Shown piece by piece: positions 35,844 through 47,240 of a DNA stretch of 64,000 bases; position 1 is the first letter of the stretch; each line of letters opens with the position of its first letter. The notes beneath the pieces are model-generated. The model was not told the DNA's origin. It saw only the letters and a program-made list of their open reading frames with translations, and searched no databases. The position numbers and the translations under genes are program-made. Source of the stretch: Bettongia penicillata ogilbyi (taxonomy: Eukaryota > Chordata > Mammalia > Diprotodontia > Potoroidae); contig JAJHZJ010000076.1 of NCBI GenBank assembly GCA_023548195.1, positions 625,378 through 689,377 of the forward strand, in the 5' to 3' direction.

Positions 35844-36640
35844 AGGCCTGTGTTGTCAAAATAATTGGAAACAAGTTCTTAGAAACAAGAAAATTTTCGA
35901 GCCTAACAGAACCTTAAAGATGATCTAGTGCAATGCCTTCCTATTACAAATAAGAAAACTGAATTCTGGAGAAGTAAAATAGAAGAAAACTGAAGATCAT
36001 ATTATTGACTTGGTATCATTGAATCTAGAGCCAGTCATCCTCAATATAGCTGTGTGACATTAGAAAAGTGTTCAGATTCTTAGATCCTAAGATTCTTAAC
36101 CTATAAAAGGGGAAAACTGTTCCACTCCAATGGATGGTCTTAAAGTATTTTGTGCACCTGAAAGTGTTACAGAAATGAAAACAGTGATAATAATTGTTTA
36201 CCTAATTTCAAGAGAAATAAACCAATCTCCTGACAAAAGCACAATGCTTTTTTCTTATTCCTCTAGACTTTAAGAACAAAATAATATAATTTTAATAAAA
36301 AATATCTATATGGATTTTCACTGAAGACTATCTTGGCCTTGTCTTCTCCCATCCTCATTCCACATTTCCGGAATTCTTCCCTCCTTAGTGTTGTGTTTTC
36401 AAATTTAGATAATATAACTAGAGATAAAATATTACTTCAGCACTTCAAAGATTCATTATTTTATTGGCATAAATGTTATTTCCACTACAGGTTACAGTTA
36501 CTCTTTGACTCAGTGAGTAATATTTGAGAATTGCTGTGGCCCAGAATTCATCATTTTTCCAACCAACTGAGGACTGAATGAATGTCTTCATATTCAGCAA
36601 AGTTTTTACTTGGATATCCTAACCACCATCACCAGACCTA
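35844..36640. other. unassigned DNA with MIR/core-SINE traces
   Basis: 'cctaacagaaccttaaagatgatctagtgcaatgcc..attacaaataagaaaactga' (35898-35962) resembles a core-SINE. The rest is unassigned. Confidence 0.4.
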
Positions 36641-36649
36641 TATTTTCTT

Positions 36650-36812
36650 CACTCAGTTAGTATTTGTTCAGTCTCTACTATATTCAAGCAGGTATGCTAG
36701 GTCCTGGGTATTCAAAGACAAAAATAAAACAATACCACTCCTCTGGAAGCTTCCAATCTCCTTAGAGGAAACAACAAATACAACAGACAAACAAATATAC
36801 GTATTGATAAGT
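36650..36812 (-). mobile_element. L2 3' end, minus strand
   Basis: 'actcagttagtatttgttcagtctctactatattcaagcaggtatgctaggtcctgggtattcaaagacaaaaataaaac' is the complement of the L2 terminus. Confidence 0.5.
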
Positions 36813-37184
36813 TGATACTGTATGCATAACTACTTCATGAGTGTATATAACTACCTCATGTTATATAGGTCGGTATACATATGTATACATATGTACATAT
36901 TTATTTAAAATATTGCATACATAATATATTTTTAAATATAACAGGAAATAATTGTGGGAGGATACTAACAATTGGGGCCAACAGAAAATGACCAGTGTAA
37001 CAGATAGTACATTAACTTACCAACGAAATAAGTGAGGGATTCTAAGAGGCACAATTGAGAAGTGAGTACAATTCTAGTCTCATTCTCTGCCCTGTGTTTC
37101 CATCCCACAGGACGAAATGCCTGTTAGACATATCAAATGGGATGTTCTGGGAACAAATCAAATTTAACATGTAAAAAATAGAAA

Positions 37185-37665
37185 TCATTGCCATTCTTTC
37201 CCAAATCTGCTCATATTCTAAACTTAGCTGCTTCTGTTGAAGGTACTACTACTTCTTCCAGTCAGTCCCCTCCCATGTAGGTGACATTAATAATTCTCAA
37301 CTCTTCACTTTTCCCCACTCCACATAATCATTAAATATTACTGTTTCTCCCTCCACAAAATCTTCTGTATCCAATGACATTTCCACTCACATGGCTATTA
37401 CATTAAAAACAGGTGTGCTAATATCACCCACCCTCCCCCATGCCCAATGGTTGACAATGATTAATATTGTCTATTAGTTAAATGTAAACTCTTCTGTTTC
37501 ACTTTGAAAGCCCATCACAAGTTGGTCACCGGCTGTTTCCTACCTCATTAAATATTATTTCTGTTCCTAAAGAATGCATTCCTTCTGTATGTGTTTATGT
37601 ATCTGCTCCTGTTCTCCCGATAAAAATTTAACTCCATAACAGTAGAATGAATCTCTCTCTCTCTT

Positions 37666-37696
<31 letters not shown>

Positions 37697-37800
37697 TCCT
37701 TTATCTCTCTCATATTTATTTACATCCCCAGCACTTAGCATAGTATTTAGCAATATGGAGAGCATTTGGAGCCTCATGACTGATTGTTTGAATTGCAAAT
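37185..37800 (+). mobile_element. L2 3' fragment with CT microsatellite
   Basis: L2-like words 'gtaaactcttctgtttcactttgaaagcccatcacaagttggtcacc' and 'catccccagcacttagcatagtatttagcaatatgg' flank a CT-rich tract at 37651-37710. Confidence 0.5.
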
Positions 37801-38855
37801 AGGTTAATTGATTCTGCCACAATAACAGGTAGCCTCTGAACTTTTGTCTTTCTGACTTCAGAACTAGTGTTCTATCTACCTAAGTTTTGTTGCCTTGATA
37901 GTACACTATTTATTTTAATCATCATTCAACTTTTGAATAAAGACCAAATCATTTATTTTGAGAGAAGCATTTTTAAGTATTGATAAACATGGGGCTACCT
38001 TTCTCACCTTCTTTTTAGGATTTAAGAAGTGTCTGGCATTGTTATTGAAATGGTACCTTACAGACATGTGTAGTTATAATTTTCTGTACTCTCTTCAGCT
38101 TGCGCAGTCTTCAAGGTCTTTCAAAACACATGTTTCAGGATCTTTTAAGTGGTCTCCAACCATCAGTTCTCCAATGTATGAGAACTGGTGACTGTGTGTT
38201 TCAGGTTTTTTGAGAGGGAGGAGATGTTCAGAACAATTCTAAGTTGGACAAATAATAGGAACCATGCATCCACAAAGAAAATAGGAATATATTTTAATTT
38301 TCCTTCTGGGAACAGTTTATTCTTTAAAAAATATATCACTTCTCATCAAAATTCCTGCTAAATTCATAGGTACCAGATGGCTTAGTAATGTTAGCATGTC
38401 TTAAGATTTTTTAGCCATATATCTATGCCACAAAGCCTCTGGTAAGGAAGCTTGATGTGATGCTATATTAAGTTACTGGATGTGGTTGAATTAATTGCAA
38501 ATTTATACCAGAATTTCTGGTTTAATTGACTTTCATTTTTTTCAGTATGCTAAATAGTCACTGAGATAATTTCATTTAGGCTAAAATATTATTAAAACCA
38601 TTTATTTGGAAATAAAGCCACACATTACCTTAATTATATATATGAAATATCTATTATCTTGTTATTACAAAATACTTTGGTTATGATATCTTTCATACTT
38701 TCATGATTATTTAAGAAACCTAAAATGCTAGGGATAAGACTGATTAATATGAAATATTAGGTGATGTCTTGTGAACTTTTCTAATGGCTGCTATAATCTA
38801 GTGGAAATTCACCTTTGAGTATAATATTTGATATTATATAGAAATTAATTTTAAA
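37801..38855. other. unassigned AT-rich DNA
   Basis: No supported feature. Confidence 0.4.
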
Positions 38856-38862
38856 AGAAAGT

Positions 38863-39564
38863 CTTTAAAAATGTGCATACCCTTTGACCCAACAATACTT
38901 CTTCTAGGACCGTATCACAAACATATGAAACAATGGACAAAGGACACACATGTACAAAAATATTGGTAGCACTTCTTTTTTGTAGTGGCCAAGAACTGGA
39001 AATTAAGGGGATGTCCATCAGTTGGGGAATGCCTGAACAAGTCGTGATATATGAATGTAATGAAATACTAATGTGCTATAAGAAATGACAAATAGACATA
39101 GTTCAGAAAAACCTGGAAAGACTTATATGATCTGATGCTGAGTGAAATGAGTAGAACCAGGAGAACATTATACATGGTAATAACCACAGTGTGAAAGATT
39201 TTTAACAGATTTGGCCCTTCACAGGAATTCAAGGACCTAATCATTTCCAAAGAACTCTTGATGCAAAATGTTATACACATTCAGCGAAAGAACTATAGAA
39301 TTGTGATTCAGAATGAAACAGACGATTTTCTATTTTTTTATGTTTTCTTTTGGCTTACTTTTTCTTATGGTTTCTCCCATTTATTTTAATTCTTCTGTAC
39401 AACATGATTAATGTGAAAATGTGTTTATTAAGAATGTATGTGCAAGACCCATTTAAGATTACATGCTGTCATGTGAAGGGAGGGGGGAGGAAGGAGGTGA
39501 AAAATTTAAAACTTTTGGAAGTGATTGTTGAAAACTGAAGGCACATAAATTATTAATAAAAAAG
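38863..39564 (+). mobile_element. L1, strongly 5'-truncated, plus strand
   Basis: It starts inside ORF2 ('gtgcataccctttgacccaacaatacttcttctagg') and runs through 'ggccaagaactggaaattaaggggatgtccatcagttggggaatgcctgaacaa' to a 3' UTR ('ggaggaaggaggtgaaaaatttaaaac') and tail 'aattattaataaaaaag'. AGAAAGT is present on both sides (38856-38862 and 39565-39571). The left junction TTTTAAAAG fits the TTTT/AA cleavage preference of the L1 endonuclease. Confidence 0.85.
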
Positions 39565-39571
39565 AGAAAGT

Positions 39572-40169
39572 TATTTTTGGTACTTAATCTTAGTTAATGT
39601 GTTTTTTTTCAAATTATTATTATTTTTTTTTTACTCCTTGAGCAAAATTTAACTTTCACTTTATCCACTTAGTTTTTTATTTGTTTCTTTTTATGGAGGC
39701 AGCACAAGGCACAATGGACAGAAGATCAGCATGGTTAGCAAGAGTGCCTGGATTGCTAGCAGTGTGACCTTAGAAATTTCAATAATATTATTGTGCCAGA
39801 GCACCATCTCAGAATGTATATTTCAGAGAGGTTGTCAATGAAGGATTTCTTTACCTTGCCAAAATTTCAGGATCAAATCTGTAATTCCAGTATAGAAACA
39901 GAAACAAATAGAAAAAACTGACCTTAATAACTGTCAAAAAAGGGGTAAACTCCATACAACATTAATCTTTTGACAAAGTTGAACTAAATGTATTAAAAAA
40001 AAAATTACAAAAGACTAAAATAATAGGCTTTCGTGATCTGTCCTTTTTCTAACTTTCTGAAGTTCTGGCATAATTGACTTTATGGATATATCATTCCCTT
40101 CTCCTTTATACCCTGTCATCTTTTCACATTCCTCTTCTCTCTTCTCCTCAGCTCTGATTCCCTCTCTGC
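39572..40169. other. unassigned DNA
   Basis: No supported feature. Confidence 0.4.
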
Positions 40170-41475
40170 TCTTTGCTATTTTTTAATCAATGCCCTTCCA
40201 AATGGAATTCATCTTCTTTCTCACATGTCCTAACTTTCTCCATACTTTTCTACTTCAGTTTATGGTTTCATTACTTCACTCAACCAAAATCCCAACCTCA
40301 GACCCATCCTCAGATTCCTCTCCCTAAGCTACCAAAAGCAAGTCCTTTTAATTCTATCTTTATAAGATATCCCTCTTCCCCTTGTATTCCATTCTCTTCA
40401 CTCATTCTGTCACTACTTTATATCATCATTTCCTGAGACTCTTGGAATAGTTTCCTAATTGGTGTCCCCAGTTCTAGATTTATCCCATCTCAGATCTACA
40501 TAGTCTGCAACTTACAAAATAACCTTCCTCAGGCACAGATTAGAATACTGTTCTGCTACTCAAGATATGTTACTAACTCTATTGCATTTAGGGGAAAAAA
40601 GAAACAAAACAATAGGCTCTTCAGTCTGAATCGCATTTTCCAGATTTATTTGCTGTCTATCCCTGTGGATACTTCTCACTGAAGTATCAAATTGTTTGTT
40701 GACTTAGGATTATTTTAGCTTCTCTGGGTGGAAGAAGTAGACCTTAAATTTGGCTTTGAAATCAGAGAAGGATTTTAATGTGCGAAATTAATTATCTCAC
40801 ATGTATCTCCCTTCTCTCCTTTGATATTGCCTCCTTACCATCTGTCTATCGATATAGTCAAGACTGGTTAATCCTTAAAAGAGCTTTCTCTTGAACTTTC
40901 TCTAACATAGAAGAGACTTCACTATTCATTGCTTTCAATAAATTGTTTCCACCTTATGCCTTTGCTTCCTCACTCCACACTTTTCCCCCTTCCAACTTTA
41001 TATTTAGCTTTCAACCCACTCTAGAATTAATCTCTGACAAGTCCCTTGCAGTATTTTAACTATTAAGTTGCATTATATCTTTGCAAAAAGTCAATGTTAC
41101 ATTATTCTGTGTATTTTCTCCAGATTCCTTTCAAATTCTCCTCAATTTCATCATTTTCTAAAACCATCCTGCTCTTTCATGTCTACATATCTCTGTTTAT
41201 AAACATTCTATTTCTGATGACTCCCAACCTCTATCCAACTTTCATTCATCTTTCCAGACTTAAGTGAAATTTTATTGCTTCCATGAAGCTGTCCCTTAAC
41301 ATCCCACCTATTACTTTGTATTATTAATTATTTTGTACTATTTTTTTAATAAATTGTCTCACTAACAAGACAGCAAGCTCCTGGTGGGAAAGAACTCTAT
41401 TAGATTTCCTTTTTATCTCCAAAAGTACGTAGAACTAAGGAGTTGTGTTTTTGTTTAATTCATGTTAATGAAAGG
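40170..41475 (+). mobile_element. L2 LINE fragments, plus strand
   Basis: At least two collinear L2-like stretches: 40170-40610 ('gactcttggaatagtttcctaattggtgtccc', 'acaaaataaccttcctcaggcacagattagaat') and 40780-41475 ('cagacttaagtgaaattttattgcttccatgaagctgtccctt', 'gacagcaagctcctggtgggaaagaactc', 'ctccaaaagtacgtagaactaagg'). No intact coding sequence remains. Confidence 0.5.
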
Positions 41476-43009
41476 TAGAGATATCATTTGGATGGTAACA
41501 CCATGTTTCTTTTCTACTAGAGTAATATCAAAAATGTATTCAAAATGATAATGAGCCATCTCATTTAGGTAGCATTATTTTCTGTAAAATAGGTAATTTC
41601 TTCTCATCTAAATGAAATTATTAAAGATAAATGTCTGCCAAATACCTAAACAGATGAACACATTTCTTTATAATGCTATTTTCAAAATAACTTTGTATGT
41701 ACCTTTGATGATTTTTTTTCATGGTAAGAGGTTTTTCTTTATTACTTTTTTGATATTTTAGGATGAAAAAGAGGGATAGAAGTTCAAAGTATGGCCACTC
41801 ACACCCAAACACTTGGACTCTATGTACTATGTCTGAAGAAATAAAACAATTACCATGTCATGATCTAGAAAATGAAAATAACTAGATTTCCATGGAGTAT
41901 CCTGCTGTTAGCAATATTTCACTTAGGGAAAGGAAATCATGAAAAAAAAGTACATTTGTTTTATTATCAGTTTGAATGTGGCTCACCAAAATTTGATGTT
42001 TATACCCGTGGGTAATGCATTTCAAAAAACGGTGACAGGTAGCAGTCATATGATCATAGACAGGAGGTAGGACATACATGGTTAGATATAATAAGTACAT
42101 GAATGCAAGATATAATTAGAAAACTTGGTTAATTATACAAGTAGATAATGGGGAAGTAAAATAGTAATACAATGGAAAGAATAAAGGAGCTGTGGGGTTT
42201 AGAGGCAAAATAACATTTTTGACACATTGGACTAACATAGGGAATTGCCTTGGTTTGTCCTGCAGAATATCTACCTGTGTATTTAAAATTCTTCAAAATA
42301 GCTAAATATGGGGAAAGAAATTGGTGTATAACATATTGAATTAACATTGAATGAAGTTAGGAAAAAAAAAGAGGTACCAGTTGAAATGTGGAGAAGGTAA
42401 GAAGCTAGGGATATCCTGGAATAATGGCTTTAGATCTTTCTTCCTTTGTATTAGCATTGTAGAGTCTAGATGTCAATGATTATCTGTCTGACAGTCTAAA
42501 GTTAAGGTTCATGATTCATTAGAGATTAAAAATTGGGAACAGTAGTGGGTGAAGTGATGATGAAAGCCCTGGTCAAGTAAAAGCTAGAATTGCCTTTGGG
42601 AATACCAACTACTCTTGCTCACAAACTACTCTCATCCTGTGGAAAAAGGTGCTTATTAGTGGGCATAAAGATGACACAGAAAGGGAAATTCTGAAGTCAA
42701 ACATAGTCTAAAATTTGGGGGACATTAGAAAAAAATATAGATGGTGAGAAGGACATGTGATGTTTTCAGGACAATAAAAGAAAGTGAAAGTAGGTCTGTT
42801 TTTGAGAGTTTAAGAAATTGTAAACTGGAGCATGACATAAAGTTCACTCTCATAAATTTTTTCTTGTAGAGATTTTCTGGAAGCTCTGCCCCCTTCAGAA
42901 AGCAGACAAAATTGTGGTTGATTTGTTTTGAGTCTACCTTAAAATAATCTTAAACCAAGGCATAATCTAATCATGGCAAATTTATCACTGAACTCAGAGT
43001 TACTGTGAT
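41476..43009. other. unassigned DNA
   Basis: No gene is supported. The 42.38-42.85 kb part is purine-rich and may be an unplaced ancient repeat. Confidence 0.35.
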
Positions 43010-43440
43010 CTGATTTCTATTCAATTTATTTAAACCAACATTTGTTAAGCACCTACTGTATATTGATTGGTAGAGCTATAATGACAAAAAATCCCCCCAA
43101 AACCACATAATACTTGACCTAAAGGAGCTTACAATCTATGAAAGGGTCCAGATATTACACATCAAAGCAAATTGAATACGGCTTAAGGAAGCAAAAATTG
43201 GTAGCCATTTTAGGGATCAAGTCATGAAGGAAATGCTCCTGATCAATCCACTGATTAATTGCTAAGTACTGTGCTGCCCCCAAACATATGTCAGGCACTC
43301 TGCTAGACAATGTAGATGCAAATACAATGAATACAAGAAACCCTACTCTAAAAGAGTTTATATTCCAATCCAAGAAATGATAAAATTTATAAAAATAAAT
43401 ATGGAATAAATGTGAAGAAAATAATTACAAGATAATCTGA
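43010..43440 (-). mobile_element. two L2 3' ends, minus strand, in tandem
   Basis: 43020-43150 ('caacatttgttaagcacctactgtatattgattgg..aaaggagcttacaatctatg') and 43250-43440 ('taattgctaagtactgtgctgcccccaaacatatgtcaggcactctgctagacaatgtagatgc..aaaagagtttatattcc') each follow the complement of the L2 3' terminus. Confidence 0.55.
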
Positions 43441-43872
43441 GAGAAAGAACATTAGCAGTCCAGATAGATGATAATAATTGATGGTGGTATGCATGAAGAG
43501 AGTCTATTCCAGAGAGATGAGTTGTTCAAATACAGAAACAGATGATAGAGTTGAAAGGGGAACTAGTTCACATAACTCCATTTAGTTTGAAGAAGAGATT
43601 ATCCCAAATGAGATTTGAAATTTAGATTACAGCTATGCTGTGGAGGGTTTTATATGATGGAGGGATTTGTACTTCAATCCAGTTTCAGGAGGGTACTGAT
43701 TGCAACTTGAACCAGAGCCAATCCTTACATTTTTTAGTGTAAGGATTTACATCAAAGAAACCAGCAAATAGTACAAATACAGGCTTGATGTATTGTTTTG
43801 TTGATTGTTTCAAGACTTAAGTAACAGAGATCTAATATAGATGAAATTGAAAGGTATTGTGGACATATGTAC

Positions 43873-45136
43873 TGTGAAAAATGATTTTTATTAGTAATCA
43901 ATATTTTGGAAACTCAGAGCTTCCCCATCCCCCTTTCTTTCACAGTTCAGTAGTACTTCAGAAGGTCATTAAGATCTAATCTAAATGAGTCTATTTCTGC
44001 TCATTGTGTTACCCAGAGAGGTCTGGAAAAATGTGAATTCTTCCTTATTGTCAAGACAAGTGATTGTATTAGCAACCAAGCTAATACACTGGGTGGGCTG
44101 CTAGTACATGTTCTTTGATCTGATTTTCTACAGGCAAAACAGCTTTAAGTTTATCACAAATTTATCAACAATCTTACTGTGATTAAACAATGCAGACAGG
44201 TTAGTAGAGAGAAGTAAGTATACAAGAAACAATCCAATAGACAGGGCTTCAACAGTCTACACAGAGTAAAGATACCTAATCATGAGACTAGGGAGCACCA
44301 GTGTCTGGGTTCATAAAACCAGGGGTCCCTTAACGATGGATGTACCAAGTCCCATCTGGCCAAGTCACAAAAAAATGTTCTTCTCATGAGAGAGCCCCAA
44401 AGTAAAATACCAACCTATTAGTATAAATAGTTTTCAAGCCAGAAGGTATCACAACCAATGTGACTCAGTGCCTAATTGGCTCAGTGCCAAAAGGTGGGAA
44501 AGCCTTCCTCCAAGAAAGCATTACCCTAAACAAGTCTCCCCCTAAGCAAGTGTCCCCTTAGGCAAGTTCCTCCCCCAAGGGAATAAAAATCTCCCTGAAT
44601 CACTTAATGGGCTTTATATGACTCAGGATGTGTCACAGTTGTCAACTAAGCTGAAGTTCAAAGCAGGAAGACAACTGTAATAGACATACCAGTGTACCTT
44701 AGACCTGGGGATATGGCTCCTGTTCCAAGGGAAAAATGGAACAACATTTGGTCACATAGGCCTGTTAGTGGACTGGGAAGATCTTATATTCCATTAATCC
44801 TTTAGTAATATGTAAATTGATGTCTCTTTGATCAAGATTGATTATTCTCAAAGGACCTAATTTTAATATAGCCCACCTCCCAGAGTTGATTGACACCCCT
44901 TGGGAACACTTAGCCTTTGAAGGGCATATAACCATATACCCCCAAATCACAAATCAAACCAGTTCTTAACTGGCCCCTAAGAGGTGACAGTTTTGCACTG
45001 TAACACCCATGCAATGTATATCAAGCCAGTCTGAGAGAAATTAAATCATGGACACACATATATGCTGATTAAATGTGTCTGTTTTAAAAATAGACTGTTT
45101 CAAATTTGGGTCCATGGTGTTCCTAGGGTTCACACA
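43873..45136 (-). mobile_element. solo ERV LTR, minus strand, interrupted
   Basis: Outer parts 43873-44064 and 44805-45136 align in order with the LTR at 35.30-35.84 kb (ggaaactcagagcttcccc, tcattgtgtt, gaattcttcc; then tgtaaattgatg, attttaatatagcccacctcccag, gaagggcatataacc, gagagaaattaaatcatgg, tttcaaatttgggtccatgg). Termini TGTGAA...TTCACA are complementary. Flanking GTAC (43869-43872) and GTAT (45137-45140) could be a decayed 4-base target duplication. No ERV interior lies on either side, so it reads as a solo LTR. Confidence 0.6.
44065..44804 (+). mobile_element. candidate nested LTR inserted in the older LTR
   Basis: This 740-base stretch is absent from the two related LTRs at the equivalent point. 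GTGAT (44060-44064) and GTAAT (44805-44809) border it. It starts TG, contains TATAAATAG at 44422-44430 and AATAAA at 44582-44587 in the order of a retroviral promoter and polyadenylation signal, and begins with a perfect 9-base hairpin (TGTATTAGC, loop of six, GCTAATACA, 44065-44088). The 3' end (...CCTTTA) lacks the usual CA, so the boundary or identity is uncertain. Confidence 0.45.
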
Positions 45137-45404
45137 GTATATATTTTCTAATAGTCTTTCTGTTAAACATTTACTAGCACATTTTGCTACCTAAAAACAA
45201 TAGGAAATAGGCCTCAGCTCTGGTCAGGTTTGTGTCATAGGAAGATTATTCTGACAGTTATGTGGATAATGGATTGGAGCAGGTAGCCAAAGATTTGAAG
45301 TAAAGAGGACAATTAGGAAACTTGGACAATAGTCCAAAAGAGAAGTGATGAATGTCTGAACTAGGATAATATCCTTTTGAGTGAAGAGAAGAGGCTTGAT
45401 TTAA
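45137..45404. other. unassigned DNA between LTR and HAL1
   Basis: 'ggaagattattctgacagttatgtggataatggattgg' and what follows look like an old interspersed repeat, but I cannot name it. Confidence 0.35.
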
Positions 45405-45420
45405 GAAACATTGAAGAGAG

Positions 45421-46134
45421 GGTGGAGCCAAGATGGCAGAGTAGATGGTGGACATGTAGAAACTCTTCCACCACAGCCCATAAAATACCTATAAAAATGA
45501 CTCTAAACAAATTCTAGAGCAGCAGAAACCACACAATGAAAGAGTGAAAGAGATTTCTAGCTCAAGGAATCCTGAAAGATTTACAGGAAAGATCTCTTGC
45601 ACTGGGCTCAGAGTGAAGTGCAGCCTGGCCCTGATCATGTAGGCATGCCAGGGACAGGACTGGAGCAGCCTGGGGCATGGAATCCTGGGAAGCAGCTGTG
45701 GTTTACAGCTCCCCACAAATGCCAGAGACAGCTTCAAAGGTCTGTGAGAAAGCTCTTTCACCTGGGTGAGAAGTTCCTCCACCATGATAGGCCTCAGGCA
45801 GCAACAGCAGTAGCAGTATCCATTTTTGGAACTCTCCACCTAAAGACCCTGGAGGAATTGAGCTGCTGATCTGAGTCTCAGCCCTGAGTGACAGTTCTGA
45901 AATGAGGAGGAGCACTGGTTGGTGGAGCTAGTGGAGGCCCTGGAGAGGAAATTCTACTCATAGTTCCTTCACAGAAGAGTGCTTATGGTTGCTTCCAGAC
46001 CAGAATGTGGGCCAGGAGAAGAGTAAACACCTCTCCCTTGATTTTGTCACCTGGGAAGAACTGTGATACCTGGATACCCAGAGTATACCCTCCTCTTGAC
46101 AAATAACTCCAAAGTCAAGTAATTTTGGGAAAAT
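45421..46134 (+). promoter_or_regulatory. HAL1 5' UTR with YY1-like element
   Basis: It begins with GCCAAGATGGCAG (45427-45439), matching the YY1 site (CAAGATGGCGG) that sits at the start of human L1 and sets the transcription start. The first 100 bases resemble the 5' ends of the antisense HAL1 copies. The remainder lacks their 'ctcccaggctcag' monomers. Confidence 0.55.
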
Positions 46135-47240
46135 ACCCAAAAAAGGGGAAAACAATAAGACTAAAGGAGGATACTTTCTTGGTGAACAGGTATTTTCTTC
46201 CATCCTTTCAGATGAGGAAGTACTAAACATACCATCAGAGGAATATATCAAAGTCAAGACTTCCACATCCATAATCTCCAAAAAAATATGCAATGGTCTC
46301 AGATCATGGAAGAGCTCAAAAAGAATTTTGAAAATCAAGTAAGAGAGGTGGAGGAAAAATTGGGAAGAGAAATGAGAGCAATGCAAGAAAATCATGGAAA
46401 GTGAGTCAACAGCTTGCTAAAGGTGACACAAAAAATACTGAAGAAATAACACCTTTAAAAATAGGCTAACCCAAATGGCAAAAGAGGTCCAAGAAGCTAA
46501 TGAGGAGAAAAATGCTTTAAAAAGCAAAATTAGCCAAATGGAAAAGGCAGTTTAAATGCTCACAAAAGAAAATAGTTTTTCACAAATTAGAATTGAGCAG
46601 ATAGAAGTTAATGACTTTATGAGAAACCAAGAAATTATAAAACAAAATAAAAAGAATGAAAAATAGAAGACAATGTGAAATATCTCATTGGAAAAACAAG
46701 TGACCTGGAAAATATATTCAGGAGAGACAATTTAAAAATTATGAGACTACCTGAAAGCCATGTCTAGAAAAGGAGCCTAGATATCATCTTCCATGAAATT
46801 ATCAAGGAAAACTGCCCTGATATTTTAGAAACAGGGTAAAATAAATATTGAAGAATCCCAGATCATCTCCTGAAAGAGAAACAAAAAGAAAGACTCCTTG
46901 GAACCAAATTCCAGAGTTCCCACATCAAGGAGAAAATATTACAGGTAGCCAGAAAGAAACAATTGGAATATTGTGGAAATACAATCAGGATAACACAAGA
47001 TTTAGCAGCTTCTACATTAAAGGGACTACATGGCTTGGAATAGGATATTCCAGAAGTCAAAGGAAGTAGGATTAAAAGCAATAATCACCTACCCAGCAAA
47101 ATTGAGTATAATACTTCAGGGGAAAAAATGATCATTCAATGAAATAGAGGACTTTCAAATATTCTTTAAGAAAAGATCAGATCTGGATAGAAAATTTGAC
47201 TTTCAAACACAAGAATCAAGAGAAGCATGTAAAGGTAAAT
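46135..47240 (+). pseudogene. HAL1 ORF1, decayed
   Basis: The start codon has changed from ATG to ATA (46135-46137, before codons for PKKGK). Recognisable ORF1 blocks follow in order: coiled-coil words (gtggaggaaaaattgggaagagaaatgag, 46347-46375), a 'gacctggaaaatatattcaggagagacaatttaaaaattatgagactacctgaaagcc' RRM junction (46701-46758), and the C-terminal domain (agaaagaaacaattggaatattgtggaaatac, 46951-46982) ending near 'gactttcaaacacaaga'. Stops and frame changes are scattered throughout, so no protein of useful length is made. Confidence 0.7.

Noticed and set aside
45489..45869. Open frames of 116 and 90 codons on opposite strands
   Set aside because: Both fall within the 5' UTR of the plus-strand HAL1 and have no recognisable domain.
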